A DNA stretch of 16,668 nucleotides from an uncultured bacterium (GTDB taxonomy: Bacteria > Bacillota > Clostridia > Lachnospirales > Lachnospiraceae): assembly GCA_937893485.1 (NCBI GenBank), contig CALBJL010000051.1, forward strand, positions 1-16,668, in the 5' to 3' direction. Below the pieces are notes generated by a model, which ran no database searches, was not told where the DNA came from, and worked only from the letters and a program-made list of their open reading frames with translations. Below, piece by piece: positions 6,778-13,506 of this stretch (positions are counted from its first letter, which is position 1; every line of letters begins with the position of its first letter). Position numbers and translations under genes: made by a program.

Positions 6778-7452
6778 TTAAGCATCCTCTTTCAGTACAA
6801 AGCCTCTGCCGCGAACCGTATAGATGAGTTTTTTGTCGTATCCATCGTCAATTTTTTTCCGGAGATAACTGATATAGACATCCACCACGTTGGTGCCGCC
6901 CTCATAGTCAAAGTTCCATACGTGATCCTCGATCATTTCACGCGACAGAACGCGCCCCTGATTGTACATCAGATATTCCAGCAGCGCATATTCCTTTGCC
7001 GACAGATGGATTTCCGTCTCGCCCCGTGTGACGGTGCGGGCGGTACAATTCATGGAAAGATCCGCGACGCGGAGTACATTGCTGACAACTCCGAAAGAAG
7101 TCCGTGTCATGGCGCGCAGGCGTGCGGACAGCTCCTCAAAGGAAAACGGCTTGACGAGGTAATCATTTGCGCCGCTGTCGAGTCCACGGACTCTGTCTGA
7201 AATCGCGTCCTTGGCGGTCAGAAACAGAACCGGTGTTGTCCTGCCCATGCTCCGTAGGGCATGCAGTACGGCAAAGCCGTCCGCCTTCGGCATCATAATA
7301 TCTAAAATGACAGCGTCAAATTCTGTATAGGAAAGAATATCGATCGCTTCTTCGCCGTCAAAGCAGCGGTCAACACTGTAACCGTCCGCTGTCAGCTTCC
7401 GGGTTATAATATTGTTTAAATCTTGTTCGTCTTCTGCGAGAAGAATCCGCAT
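6778..7452 (-). CDS. OmpR/PhoB-family response regulator
   Basis: The 224-residue protein has a receiver domain (1-115) with acidic residues E7 and D8, phospho-acceptor D51 (ILDIMMP), T79, Y98 and K101 (KPF). A winged-helix DNA-binding domain at about 125-222 includes the YISYLRKKI recognition helix and the RGRGF wing. It is the partner of the kinase that starts 3 bases after its stop. ATG 7452 is preferred over GTG 7461, because AAGGAG then sits eight bases upstream; the GTG lies directly against the ribosome site. The ribosome site lies only about 15 bases from the 469-bp inserted element at 7484-7952, while the best promoter lies beyond it (7976-8004). Confidence 0.95.
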   Translation of the reverse strand: MRILLAEDEQDLNNIITRKLTADGYSVDRCFDGEEAIDILSYTEFDAVILDIMMPKADGFAVLHALRSMGRTTPVLFLTAKDAISDRVRGLDSGANDYLVKPFSFEELSARLRAMTRTSFGVVSNVLRVADLSMNCTARTVTRGETEIHLSAKEYALLEYLMYNQGRVLSREMIEDHVWNFDYEGGTNVVDVYISYLRKKIDDGYDKKLIYTVRGRGFVLKEDA

Positions 7453-7472
7453 GGTTGTCACTCCTTTTCATT

Positions 7473-7483
7473 TGATTTCATAA
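7473..7483. repeat. Left 11-bp direct repeat flanking the inserted element
   Basis: TGATTTCATAA, identical to 7953-7963. The two copies border the terminal inverted repeats exactly, as expected for a target-site duplication. Confidence 0.75.
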
Positions 7484-7952
7484 TAAGCGATTGCGAAACT
7501 ATCTTAAAAACATGTTGCCCGGCGGCGGTTGCGGTAGTTCCCATCAGGCTGCTCCGATTGCCCGGCGGTGTCTCGCTGTTTCTTCAGCCTTGGCTCGATG
7601 TGTCCTCCGCACACATAGCCTGCGGCTTTCAGTTATGACACGAAAATTGTTATCGACTCGCTCGCACTTCGCCGGACAAAAGTCGCATCTGACGGGAACT
7701 ACCGCACTGCCTCCGACAAGTCATATGTTACGCAGCGCAAGCAATCGTGCGTCTGTTTGCTGCTTTTGCACGATGGAGATGAGACTCGTAACTCGTGGAA
7801 GCCTTTACTGAACACGAGTTAGGTTTTTCCGAGACTCATCGGAATGAACCGTGCAATAAAAGCAAATCAGATGCACTTGCGGGAGCTGCGCATGCCAGAT
7901 ATGGTGCTCACATGTCTCAAAAATATCATATACATAGTTTCGCAAACGCCTA
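7484..7952. mobile_element. MITE-like non-coding element with extensive secondary structure
   Basis: The 469-bp segment begins TAAGCGATTGCGAAACTAT (7484-7502) and ends with the near-complement of it (7934-7952), 17 of 19 positions paired, and is flanked by perfect 11-bp direct repeats. Inside are two long arms. Arm A: 7531-7547 pairs with 7689-7705 (16 of 17), 7558-7567 with 7670-7679 (9 of 10), capped by ATGTGT/ACACAT (7598-7603, 7611-7616). Arm B: 7731-7736 with 7885-7890; 7747-7755 with 7868-7876; 7767-7772 with 7850-7855; 7778-7788 with 7830-7840 (10 of 11); 7789-7797 with 7813-7821 (9 of 9). The whole folds as a three-way junction. No convincing gene lies inside. Terminal repeats near 19 bp and an 11-bp duplication fit movement by an IS4/IS231-type transposase, which is an inference. 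This also accounts for most of the 646 bases without a gene at 7453-8098. Confidence 0.75.
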
Positions 7953-7963
7953 TGATTTCATAA
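7953..7963. repeat. Right 11-bp direct repeat flanking the inserted element
   Basis: TGATTTCATAA, the second copy of the sequence at 7473-7483. Removing one copy and the element would join the promoter at 7976-8004 to the response regulator ribosome site with a normal leader of roughly 40 bases. Confidence 0.75.
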
Positions 7964-7975
7964 GTGCCTACCGTG

Positions 7976-8004
7976 AACATAACATATTTTATACAGGAAA
8001 GCAA
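7976..8004 (-). promoter_or_regulatory. Candidate promoter of the two-component operon, upstream of the inserted element
   Basis: Minus strand: TTGCTT (8004-7999), 17-base spacer, TATGTT (7981-7976). The predicted start, near 7969, is only a few bases from the right flanking repeat, so the transcript would carry the complete 469-base element as its 5' leader. Confidence 0.5.
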
Positions 8005-8014
8005 ATAATTGCGA

Positions 8015-8043
8015 TTGTGGTTAAAAACGGAAGGTGCTATAAT
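8015..8043 (+). promoter_or_regulatory. Sigma-A promoter for the CorA gene
   Basis: TTGTGG (8015-8020), 17-base spacer, perfect TATAAT (8038-8043). It is back-to-back with the minus-strand promoter; the two -35 boxes are ten bases apart, so one bound protein could affect both. Confidence 0.7.
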
Positions 8044-8098
8044 GATGAAACGGACGTTTCCTTAAAGAAATGCGAGAAATCGAAGGAGTGAGAAACAA

Positions 8099-8968
8099 AT
8101 GCGAGATACAGTGGATACTTCTTTTTTTACAATTATGAGTACCGCGAAGTTCCGTGAAAAAAGGGAGCAGTTTACTTATCATAAAGAGATGCTGCACAGT
8201 CTGGGTTCGATTCGGTACTGTAAGGCGGAGCAGTTTCGGGATTGCATGATCGGAACGATCCGGCTGCCGCAGAAAAATGACCACAAGAAAGTGCAGCTTG
8301 CGTTTGGATTCTATCTGACGGGCGACAAAGTATATTTTGTTGAGGATGAGGGAAAACTGAAGCCCTGGATCGAAAAGCGCGTCGAGACATTCCAAAAGGC
8401 AGATACACCGGTGCAGCTAATGCTGCAGATGATGGAATATATGATTGAGGAGGATACGTTATTCTTTTCGCATATGGAGTCAAAGGTAGATCAGCTTGAG
8501 GAGGAAATCGGTAACGGTGTAGGATCGGATAACGATATTTTCTTAGCGCTGACAAAATACCGGCAGAAATTATCCGAATTTAACATCTATTATGAGCAGT
8601 TGATTGATATAGGTGAATTGTTTCGTTCATACAGCGCTTGCTCTGAACAGGAGAGTCAAGGCTGGAACCGGTTTATGCACCGTGCGGAGCGGTTACAGAA
8701 TCATGTGCATCTGCTTCGCGAAAATGTGCTTGAAATACGGGAACTCTATCAGTCAATGAAGGATGCACAGGGGAATAAGATCATGGGTATCATTACGATT
8801 ATTACGACGATTTTCCTGCCGCTGACACTTATTACGGGCTGGTATGGCATGAATTTTGCCTATATGCCGGAGCTGACGTGGCGTTATGGCTATGCGGCGG
8901 TGATCATCGGTGTATTGGTGATCGTAATACTGGAAATCGCCTATTTTAAGAAGAAAAAATTTTTTTAA
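8099..8968 (+). CDS. CorA-family divalent metal ion transporter
   Basis: The 289-residue protein forms, by family knowledge, a pentameric channel for Mg2+ or another divalent ion. The hallmark GMN is at 250-252 in GWYGMNFAYMPEL, at the end of TM1 (about 228-248), and TM2 is at about 263-283, followed by the basic tail KKKKFF. The cytosolic N-terminal domain is helical, with the long stalk helix at about 195-245, and is shorter than in CorA proteins of about 315 residues. ATG 8099 has GAAGGAG about ten bases upstream and its own promoter at 8015-8043. It is divergent from the two-component operon, whose kinase has an acidic sensor patch. Mg2+ is the usual substrate, but Co2+, Ni2+ or Zn2+ cannot be excluded. 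Confidence 0.93.
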   Translation: MRDTVDTSFFTIMSTAKFREKREQFTYHKEMLHSLGSIRYCKAEQFRDCMIGTIRLPQKNDHKKVQLAFGFYLTGDKVYFVEDEGKLKPWIEKRVETFQKADTPVQLMLQMMEYMIEEDTLFFSHMESKVDQLEEEIGNGVGSDNDIFLALTKYRQKLSEFNIYYEQLIDIGELFRSYSACSEQESQGWNRFMHRAERLQNHVHLLRENVLEIRELYQSMKDAQGNKIMGIITIITTIFLPLTLITGWYGMNFAYMPELTWRYGYAAVIIGVLVIVILEIAYFKKKKFF

Positions 8969-8997
8969 TTGCTTTTATTTGTGTATAATAGTATCAT
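8961..8997 (+). promoter_or_regulatory. Candidate promoter region for the HD-domain gene
   Basis: Two overlapping options exist. TTGCTT (8969-8974) has a 17-base spacer to TATCAT (8992-8997). A perfect TATAAT (8984-8989) lies 17 bases after a T-run (8961-8966) that overlaps the end of the CorA gene. Either would start transcription shortly before the GGGAG at 9024-9028. Confidence 0.45.
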
Positions 8998-9033
8998 TAC
9001 ATACTACATAGATAGGAAAGGCTGGGAGAACAT

Positions 9034-9633
9034 ATGGAGTACCTTGAGAGAAGCAAAGCACTGGAATTATTAAGGCAGTACAATAAAGATCCGTTTCATC
9101 TGCAGCACGCGCTGACTGTGGAGGCTGTGATGAAATGGTATGCAAAGGAATTAGGCTACGGCGATGACGCGGAATACTGGGGAATCGTCGGTCTGCTGCA
9201 TGATATTGATTTTGAACTTTATCCGGAGGAGCATTGCCTGAGAGCACCCGAACTGCTGCGCGCAGGCGGCGTGGGAGAGGATATCATTCATGCGGTCTGT
9301 TCACACGGCTATGGCATCACGGTAGGCTGTGGGACTACGATCGACGTGGAGCCGGTGCATGAGATGGAAAAGGTGCTGTTTGCGGCGGATGAACTGACCG
9401 GATTGATCTGGGCAGCCGCCCTGATGCGTCCGTCCAGGAGCACAAAGGATATGGAACTGAAATCCCTGAAAAAGAAATACAAGTCGAAGGGCTTTGCAGC
9501 CGGCTGCGACCGCGGTGTGATCGAGCGCGGAGCCGAGCAGTTGGGATGGGAGCTGGACAAGCTGCTCACGATGACCCTGCAGGCGATGGCGGCATCCGAG
9601 GATGAGATTCAGGCGCAGGTAGAAAATTTATAG
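9034..9633 (+). CDS. HD-domain (HDIG-type) hydrolase
   Basis: The 199-residue cytosolic protein has the HD metal-binding pattern: H25 (FHLQHAL), H56-D57 (GLLHDIDF), a histidine in HAVCSHG (86-92), and D119 (AADELTG). HD proteins are metal-dependent phosphohydrolases acting on nucleotides, cyclic dinucleotides or RNA; the compact single-domain form is typical of the many uncharacterised HDIG proteins in Clostridia. The C-terminal third is helical with no recognised domain. ATG 9034 has GGGAG five bases upstream. A zinc-ribbon gene follows 68 bases later in the same direction, then a terminator, so the pair may share a transcript. The substrate cannot be told from sequence. Confidence 0.88.
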   Translation: MEYLERSKALELLRQYNKDPFHLQHALTVEAVMKWYAKELGYGDDAEYWGIVGLLHDIDFELYPEEHCLRAPELLRAGGVGEDIIHAVCSHGYGITVGCGTTIDVEPVHEMEKVLFAADELTGLIWAAALMRPSRSTKDMELKSLKKKYKSKGFAAGCDRGVIERGAEQLGWELDKLLTMTLQAMAASEDEIQAQVENL

Positions 9634-9701
9634 AATAGCTACAAGCGAATATGGGATACTTAAAGTAAATGAAGTCAGGCAATAGAAAAAGGAGATAGAC
9701 C

Positions 9702-9926
9702 ATGAATATTGAAGAAATGTTAGAGATCCACGATTGCCCGCTGTGTGAGGGCGGTGCATTGCTTGAGGAGGAAAACGGATGCGGCTATTATGTGATGTGT
9801 CTGGAGTGCGGGTGTCATTCGGTGACGATTGATTTCCATTCGGAGGAGGATCGTCTGGACGCGGCAAAGCGGACGGTGCTGCTGTGGAATACCGGAAAAG
9901 TGATCTCCAGCAACCCCGGAGAATGA
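9702..9926 (+). CDS. Small zinc-ribbon protein, Lar-like (restriction alleviation family fold)
   Basis: The 74-residue protein contains two Cys pairs, C12-PL-C15 and C33-LE-C36, which should bind one zinc ion, and ends in an AAKRTVLLWNTG segment with W62-N63. The order Cys pair, Cys pair, ALxxWN is the pattern of Lar-type proteins, in which the phage or prophage founder reduces type I restriction; most chromosomal members have no tested role. It is acidic between the ribbons. ATG 9702 has GGAG about seven bases upstream. It lies after the HD gene and directly before a strong terminator, with no phage genes around it, so a host function is as likely as an anti-restriction one. Confidence 0.7.
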   Translation: MNIEEMLEIHDCPLCEGGALLEEENGCGYYVMCLECGCHSVTIDFHSEEDRLDAAKRTVLLWNTGKVISSNPGE

Positions 9927-9938
9927 GTGGCTGATGAG

Positions 9939-9971
9939 CCTGTGACAGTATTCTGTCACAGGTATTTTTTT
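9939..9971 (+). terminator. Rho-independent terminator after the HD/zinc-ribbon genes
   Basis: CCTGTGACAG (9939-9948) pairs perfectly with CTGTCACAGG (9953-9962) around a TATT loop, followed by a run of seven T with one early interruption (9965-9971). Confidence 0.93.
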
Positions 9972-10059
9972 ACCTTGTTATACTTTTAAAGGGCGGTCAA
10001 ACCAACATTTTATAGGAAGGTTAGGATGAATAATGATAAAAACCCATACTTTAGTTAGG

Positions 10060-10088
10060 TTGACAGTAGTAAAGTGAACCAGTAATAT
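10060..10088 (+). promoter_or_regulatory. Sigma-A promoter of the LuxR-to-PrsW gene run
   Basis: A perfect TTGACA (10060-10065), 17-base spacer, TAATAT (10083-10088). The predicted start near 10095 gives a leader of about 47 bases. No other good promoter was seen before 16319, so it may drive all seven genes. Confidence 0.65.
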
Positions 10089-10104
10089 GAAGGTAGAGAA
10101 AGCA

Positions 10105-10121
10105 TATAAAAGCGTTTTATA
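10105..10121 (+). other. Small hairpin in the leader of the LuxR gene
   Basis: TATAAAA (10105-10111) pairs perfectly with TTTTATA (10115-10121) around GCG. It lies about ten bases after the predicted transcript start and ten before the GGGGG ribosome site. It could stabilise the mRNA end or modulate translation; no T-run follows, so it is not a terminator. Confidence 0.35.
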
Positions 10122-10141
10122 AGGTGTTTATAGGGGGAATG

Positions 10142-11656
10142 ATGGCAGAAAACCTAACTATAGAAGAGGTATCATATCCTAGAAAATGTGAGGATATGGT
10201 ACAGCTTTTGGAAAAGGCCGACCGGGAGGGGCGGCTGACAGAGACAATGACAGAAGAATTTCTGCATCCGTTCAGTATGCAGGCATTGTGGGCATGCAGG
10301 AAATATTTTCATAGTCTGCCGGAGACAGTTTACCGGTTACAGGAGACGGGAAACATGGCGCTGGTATCAGCGCGGGCACTGCTGGCTTCAATGGAGGGTC
10401 AGCTTGAGACGGCGAGGGAATATGTAAAGCTGCTCGGGGAGACACCGCATCATATCAAAGCGGCGGACATTACGGCGAAGGATTATATACGGCTGCTCAC
10501 GGAGCTGGTCATGCCATATACGACAGACAATCAGTTTTTACATATTGTACACGCGCTGCGTGAGATCAATTCGCCGCCGGTGCAGAGTCTGACACTGTCG
10601 GCGGGCAGACCGGGTATTCTGGACGGCTTCCGCGATTTCACCAGATATGCGGGAAAAATGACAAAGTACCGGAATGAGATCGAGGAGATCCTGCGGGTAC
10701 TGTACGGCAAAAAATATAAAGGTATTTACGAGATCGCGCTGGCGGAATGGTATTACCAGAGCAACGACAGCTTTCACGCATTGCTGTTAGTTACCGGAAC
10801 GATTCCGCTCATGGAGAACCAGCAGGATATCCAGTGCCTGTTTGTGGCGATGGCATTGCAGATGAAAATTTTGTTATTGAACGGTCAGATGCAGGCCGCC
10901 GCCCCGCTCGTAAAAAAAATCCGCGAGCGCGTGCAGGATGCCGGATGGGAAGAAGTAGAGAGCAGTCTGAATGCGCTGGAGGCATGGTCGGCATGCTATG
11001 ACGGCAATCGGGAGATCGTAGAAGAATGGCTTGTCCAGCGCGCGCCGGACGAACAGGAGCAGATGTGCATGACAGAGGTTTATGCCTATCTGGTAAAGAT
11101 CCGCTGCTATCTGTTTACCGGAAAATATATGGTGGCTTTTGTGTTGGCGAACAAGCTGATTCATGTTTTGAAGGACGGCAACCGGTATATGGATCTGTGT
11201 GAATGCTATATGCTGTCTGCGATCGCCTGCTATAAGGCGGGTGCGATGGAGGATATGTGTCTCGAACTGGAGCAGTCGTTAAAAATCGCGGGAAGGCATC
11301 GTTATATCCGTCTGTTGGCGGATGAGGGGGTCTACATGGTGCGGATGTTATCCGTGTATCGCAAGCGGTGTGGTGCGGACGATTTTACAGCGCAGATCAT
11401 GGATGCGGCACAAGAGCTCGCGCGCAAGCTGCCTGACTATATGCAGTCACCGCGGGACATTTACGAACCGTTGACTGTCACCGAGAAGCAGGTACTACAG
11501 CTATTGGCGCAGGGGCTGACATATCATGAGATGGCGGATAAACTGGGGAAAAAAGAAGGCAGTATTAAATTCCACAGCTCCGGAATCTTTAAAAAGCTAC
11601 AGGTGAAGAACCGTCAGCAGGCGGTGAACCGTGCGGTAGAAATTGGTCTGTTATAA
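10142..11656 (+). CDS. LuxR-type transcription regulator with a long helical N-terminus
   Basis: The 504-residue protein ends in a GerE/LuxR-type HTH at about 444-504 (LTVTEKQVLQLLAQG, recognition segment KEGSIKFHSSGIFKKL). Residues 1-440 are a run of amphipathic helices, similar in feel to the TPR-like region of MalT-type regulators. I see no Walker A or B motif, so the NTPase domain of the classic MalT/LAL class is missing. The helical part probably senses a small molecule or a partner protein. No signal peptide or TM is present. ATG 10142 is four bases after GGGGG (10133-10137); ATG 10139 is adjacent and a GTG at 10124 is unlikely. It is first in the run leading to PrsW and is the natural candidate to control it. 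The HTH is certain; the sensor role is inferred. Confidence 0.88.
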   Translation: MAENLTIEEVSYPRKCEDMVQLLEKADREGRLTETMTEEFLHPFSMQALWACRKYFHSLPETVYRLQETGNMALVSARALLASMEGQLETAREYVKLLGETPHHIKAADITAKDYIRLLTELVMPYTTDNQFLHIVHALREINSPPVQSLTLSAGRPGILDGFRDFTRYAGKMTKYRNEIEEILRVLYGKKYKGIYEIALAEWYYQSNDSFHALLLVTGTIPLMENQQDIQCLFVAMALQMKILLLNGQMQAAAPLVKKIRERVQDAGWEEVESSLNALEAWSACYDGNREIVEEWLVQRAPDEQEQMCMTEVYAYLVKIRCYLFTGKYMVAFVLANKLIHVLKDGNRYMDLCECYMLSAIACYKAGAMEDMCLELEQSLKIAGRHRYIRLLADEGVYMVRMLSVYRKRCGADDFTAQIMDAAQELARKLPDYMQSPRDIYEPLTVTEKQVLQLLAQGLTYHEMADKLGKKEGSIKFHSSGIFKKLQVKNRQQAVNRAVEIGLL

Positions 11657-11686
11657 AAGACTCCATGATCGGGAGGAATATAAAGT

Positions 11687-12343
11687 ATGGGATTATTTTC
11701 AAGAAAGAAAAAAGAAGAAGCGGGAAAAGATTATTGTCTGTTTTGCGGAATGGATCTTGTGAATGGCGTGTGCAGCAGTTGTGGCCGTGAGGCAAATCCG
11801 ATGGTCGGTTTTGATGCTTTCCAGTTCAAGCAGGTGCCGGTGAGCGTCGCTGAACAGATGGGCGTGCAGAAGAAAAAGCTGTTTGGCAATGATAAACTGA
11901 CGGTACAGGAAATGATCCGGGACGGAAATCTGTACATTGCGGACATCCTGTTCGACAGTACGGTTGAGGATGAGAGAGAGGCCGGAACCGATGATGATAT
12001 GTCAACGGAGTATGACTATTATGTACAGTTTTCGACACCGGACGGCGCACCCTGCAAGAAATGCTGTGAGATTCTGCTCAGTGGCTGCTGCGCGGTAGAG
12101 GATCGTATGAAAGACGGACGGCGGGAGGGCTGGCTGCTCAAGGGCGTCAGGAAGAAAAAGGAGTATTATTACGCATTTGTGCCGGAGGATGAGAGTCTTG
12201 CAAAGATGCTGCGCATAGAAGTCGCGGAGCTCTTGATGACATTGGGCGCGTGCTACGAAGACCGCAGACTGGCACCGAAGGGAGCACTGCATAGCTACGA
12301 AATCGGGGGTACGATTCGCAGTTCATGGAATGAGGTATCGTAG
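11687..12343 (+). CDS. Zinc-ribbon protein of unknown function
   Basis: The 218-residue cytosolic protein starts with a basic tail (FSRKKKEE) and a four-Cys zinc ribbon, C17-LF-C20 and C29-SS-C32 with CG knuckles, like the small ribbons at the start of many Firmicutes membrane-associated proteins. The remaining 180 residues have no recognised domain and include two close Cys clusters, CKKCC and GCC, at about residues 125-137, unusual for a cytosolic protein. A KKKEYYYAF strand and an acidic C-terminal helix follow. No membrane segment was found. ATG 11687 has GGGAGGAA about eight bases upstream. It begins 30 bases after the LuxR gene and ends 14 bases before the next gene, so co-transcription is very likely. 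I do not recognise a family for the main body. Confidence 0.75.
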   Translation: MGLFSRKKKEEAGKDYCLFCGMDLVNGVCSSCGREANPMVGFDAFQFKQVPVSVAEQMGVQKKKLFGNDKLTVQEMIRDGNLYIADILFDSTVEDEREAGTDDDMSTEYDYYVQFSTPDGAPCKKCCEILLSGCCAVEDRMKDGRREGWLLKGVRKKKEYYYAFVPEDESLAKMLRIEVAELLMTLGACYEDRRLAPKGALHSYEIGGTIRSSWNEVS

Positions 12344-12357
12344 AAGGGAGTTGCATA

Positions 12358-13455
12358 GTGAAGGCAAGGATCATTAAATTCCGGCTGGCGGGGGCTCTCG
12401 TCACGGCACTGGGTGTCTATCTGATGATTATCGGATACGGACAGACATGGTCGCTGAGTATCGCTACGGTTGTGCTGATTTTTGGCATAGCAATCTGGAT
12501 GATGGCGACACCGAAGGACTATAACTCCATGACGGATATGGCAGCGATGATCGAGATGGACAGACCAAGAAAAATCGAGGAGTTTTATGAGGCATATAAA
12601 AATGTGTGGACACCGTTAGGATCTGCATGGCTGGGCAAATTTTACACGATGAAGCAGACGGCACTTGTGTTCGGACCGGATGCCAGAGGTCAGTATATCT
12701 ATTTCTGGATTCAAAAAAACGGAGACATAGGCTATATCGGATATTCTTTTATTGAGCATTTTATTAAAAAGCAGGTCACAAAGCCGCTCATCCCAATGCC
12801 GGAGGATACCAGTCTGAGTATCCCGGGGCATCTGAGCTATCATTCCGATCTGCTCATGTTCCAGAGTGAGCTGCGGGAGAATATCGAGCGGTTTATAAAG
12901 ACCGGTCAGGTTCTGCGGTTTTCACAGACTAAGCCGTCCCAGATCTATACGTTTACCGAGGATTTCAAGCTTACGGGACAGCATTTTGATCTGGAGGATT
13001 CCGAGGGCAATCTGGTTTATGAGATCGACAGTACCGTGCCGTTAAAGACGTTCCATATCTACGATACGTCGCATAACGAGGTATTCCGTATGACAAAGGA
13101 ACTCATTCATGTGCTGGCGACCTATCGCTTTTACCTGTACGGTGAACCGTATGGTGTGTTGAAAGAGAAATTTGCGCTCGTCAGGGATAAATTTGCGATG
13201 GAGCTGCCCGAAGGAAAGCTGGAAATGAGCGAATATGCAGGTTCGATTGGTCATAACTATAAGGTGACGCTGAATGGCAGGATGATCGGAGCGATCATGG
13301 ACAACATGGATATTACGGTCGGCAATGTATTTTTCGATAATGCATTTCTGATCATTTATGATACGCGGTATCTGCCGCAGATGGCGGCACTGGCTGTGAT
13401 GGCGGCGCGTGAATTGGCAAGAGACAGGGACGGCGGTCTGTCAAATCGACGATAG
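12358..13455 (+). CDS. Two-TM membrane protein with a C-terminal LURP-one/YxjI-like domain
   Basis: The 365-residue protein uses GTG as start, with AAGGGAG (12344-12350) seven bases upstream. Two TM helices come first (about 9-27 and 32-50). A middle region (about 60-185) is rich in aromatic residues and beta strands (YIYFWIQKNGDIGYIGY). The last part (about 190-355) shows the repeating pattern of the tubby-like LURP-one/YxjI fold: FDLEDSEGNLVYEI, TFHIYDTSHNEVFRMTKE, YRFYLYGEPYGVLKEK, YKVTLNGRMIGAIM and a final helix of small residues (MAALAVMAARELA). That fold is shared with phospholipid scramblases and plant LOR proteins; bacterial members have unknown roles. The domain call is by pattern only and moderately sure. 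Its place between a zinc-ribbon protein and a lipoprotein suggests an envelope job. Confidence 0.7.
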   Translation: MKARIIKFRLAGALVTALGVYLMIIGYGQTWSLSIATVVLIFGIAIWMMATPKDYNSMTDMAAMIEMDRPRKIEEFYEAYKNVWTPLGSAWLGKFYTMKQTALVFGPDARGQYIYFWIQKNGDIGYIGYSFIEHFIKKQVTKPLIPMPEDTSLSIPGHLSYHSDLLMFQSELRENIERFIKTGQVLRFSQTKPSQIYTFTEDFKLTGQHFDLEDSEGNLVYEIDSTVPLKTFHIYDTSHNEVFRMTKELIHVLATYRFYLYGEPYGVLKEKFALVRDKFAMELPEGKLEMSEYAGSIGHNYKVTLNGRMIGAIMDNMDITVGNVFFDNAFLIIYDTRYLPQMAALAVMAARELARDRDGGLSNRR

Positions 13456-13506
13456 ACCGGTAACACAATTGCGATGAAATAGAAGAAAGGGAAGAAAACG
13501 GAGAAA

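Noticed and set aside
7491..7811. Open frame of 106 residues inside the inserted element (and another at 7795-8091).
   Set aside because: No usable start codon with a ribosome site, odd composition rich in Ser, Arg and Cys, and every part lies in paired arms of the structure. The frame is a by-product; similar frames may be annotated as hypothetical proteins in other genomes.
8951..8980. A-run/T-run palindrome at the end of the CorA gene as a terminator.
   Set aside because: It is made only of A/T pairs inside and just after the coding end, with no GC stem; more likely basic C-terminal codons plus promoter sequence.
10026..10058. Ten-residue frame MNNDKNPYFS with GGAAGG upstream, before the LuxR promoter, and an extended -10 TGTTATACT at 9976-9984.
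   Set aside because: It could be a leader peptide, but it ends right at the TTGACA of a better promoter, so it would not be in the main LuxR transcript. Too little support.
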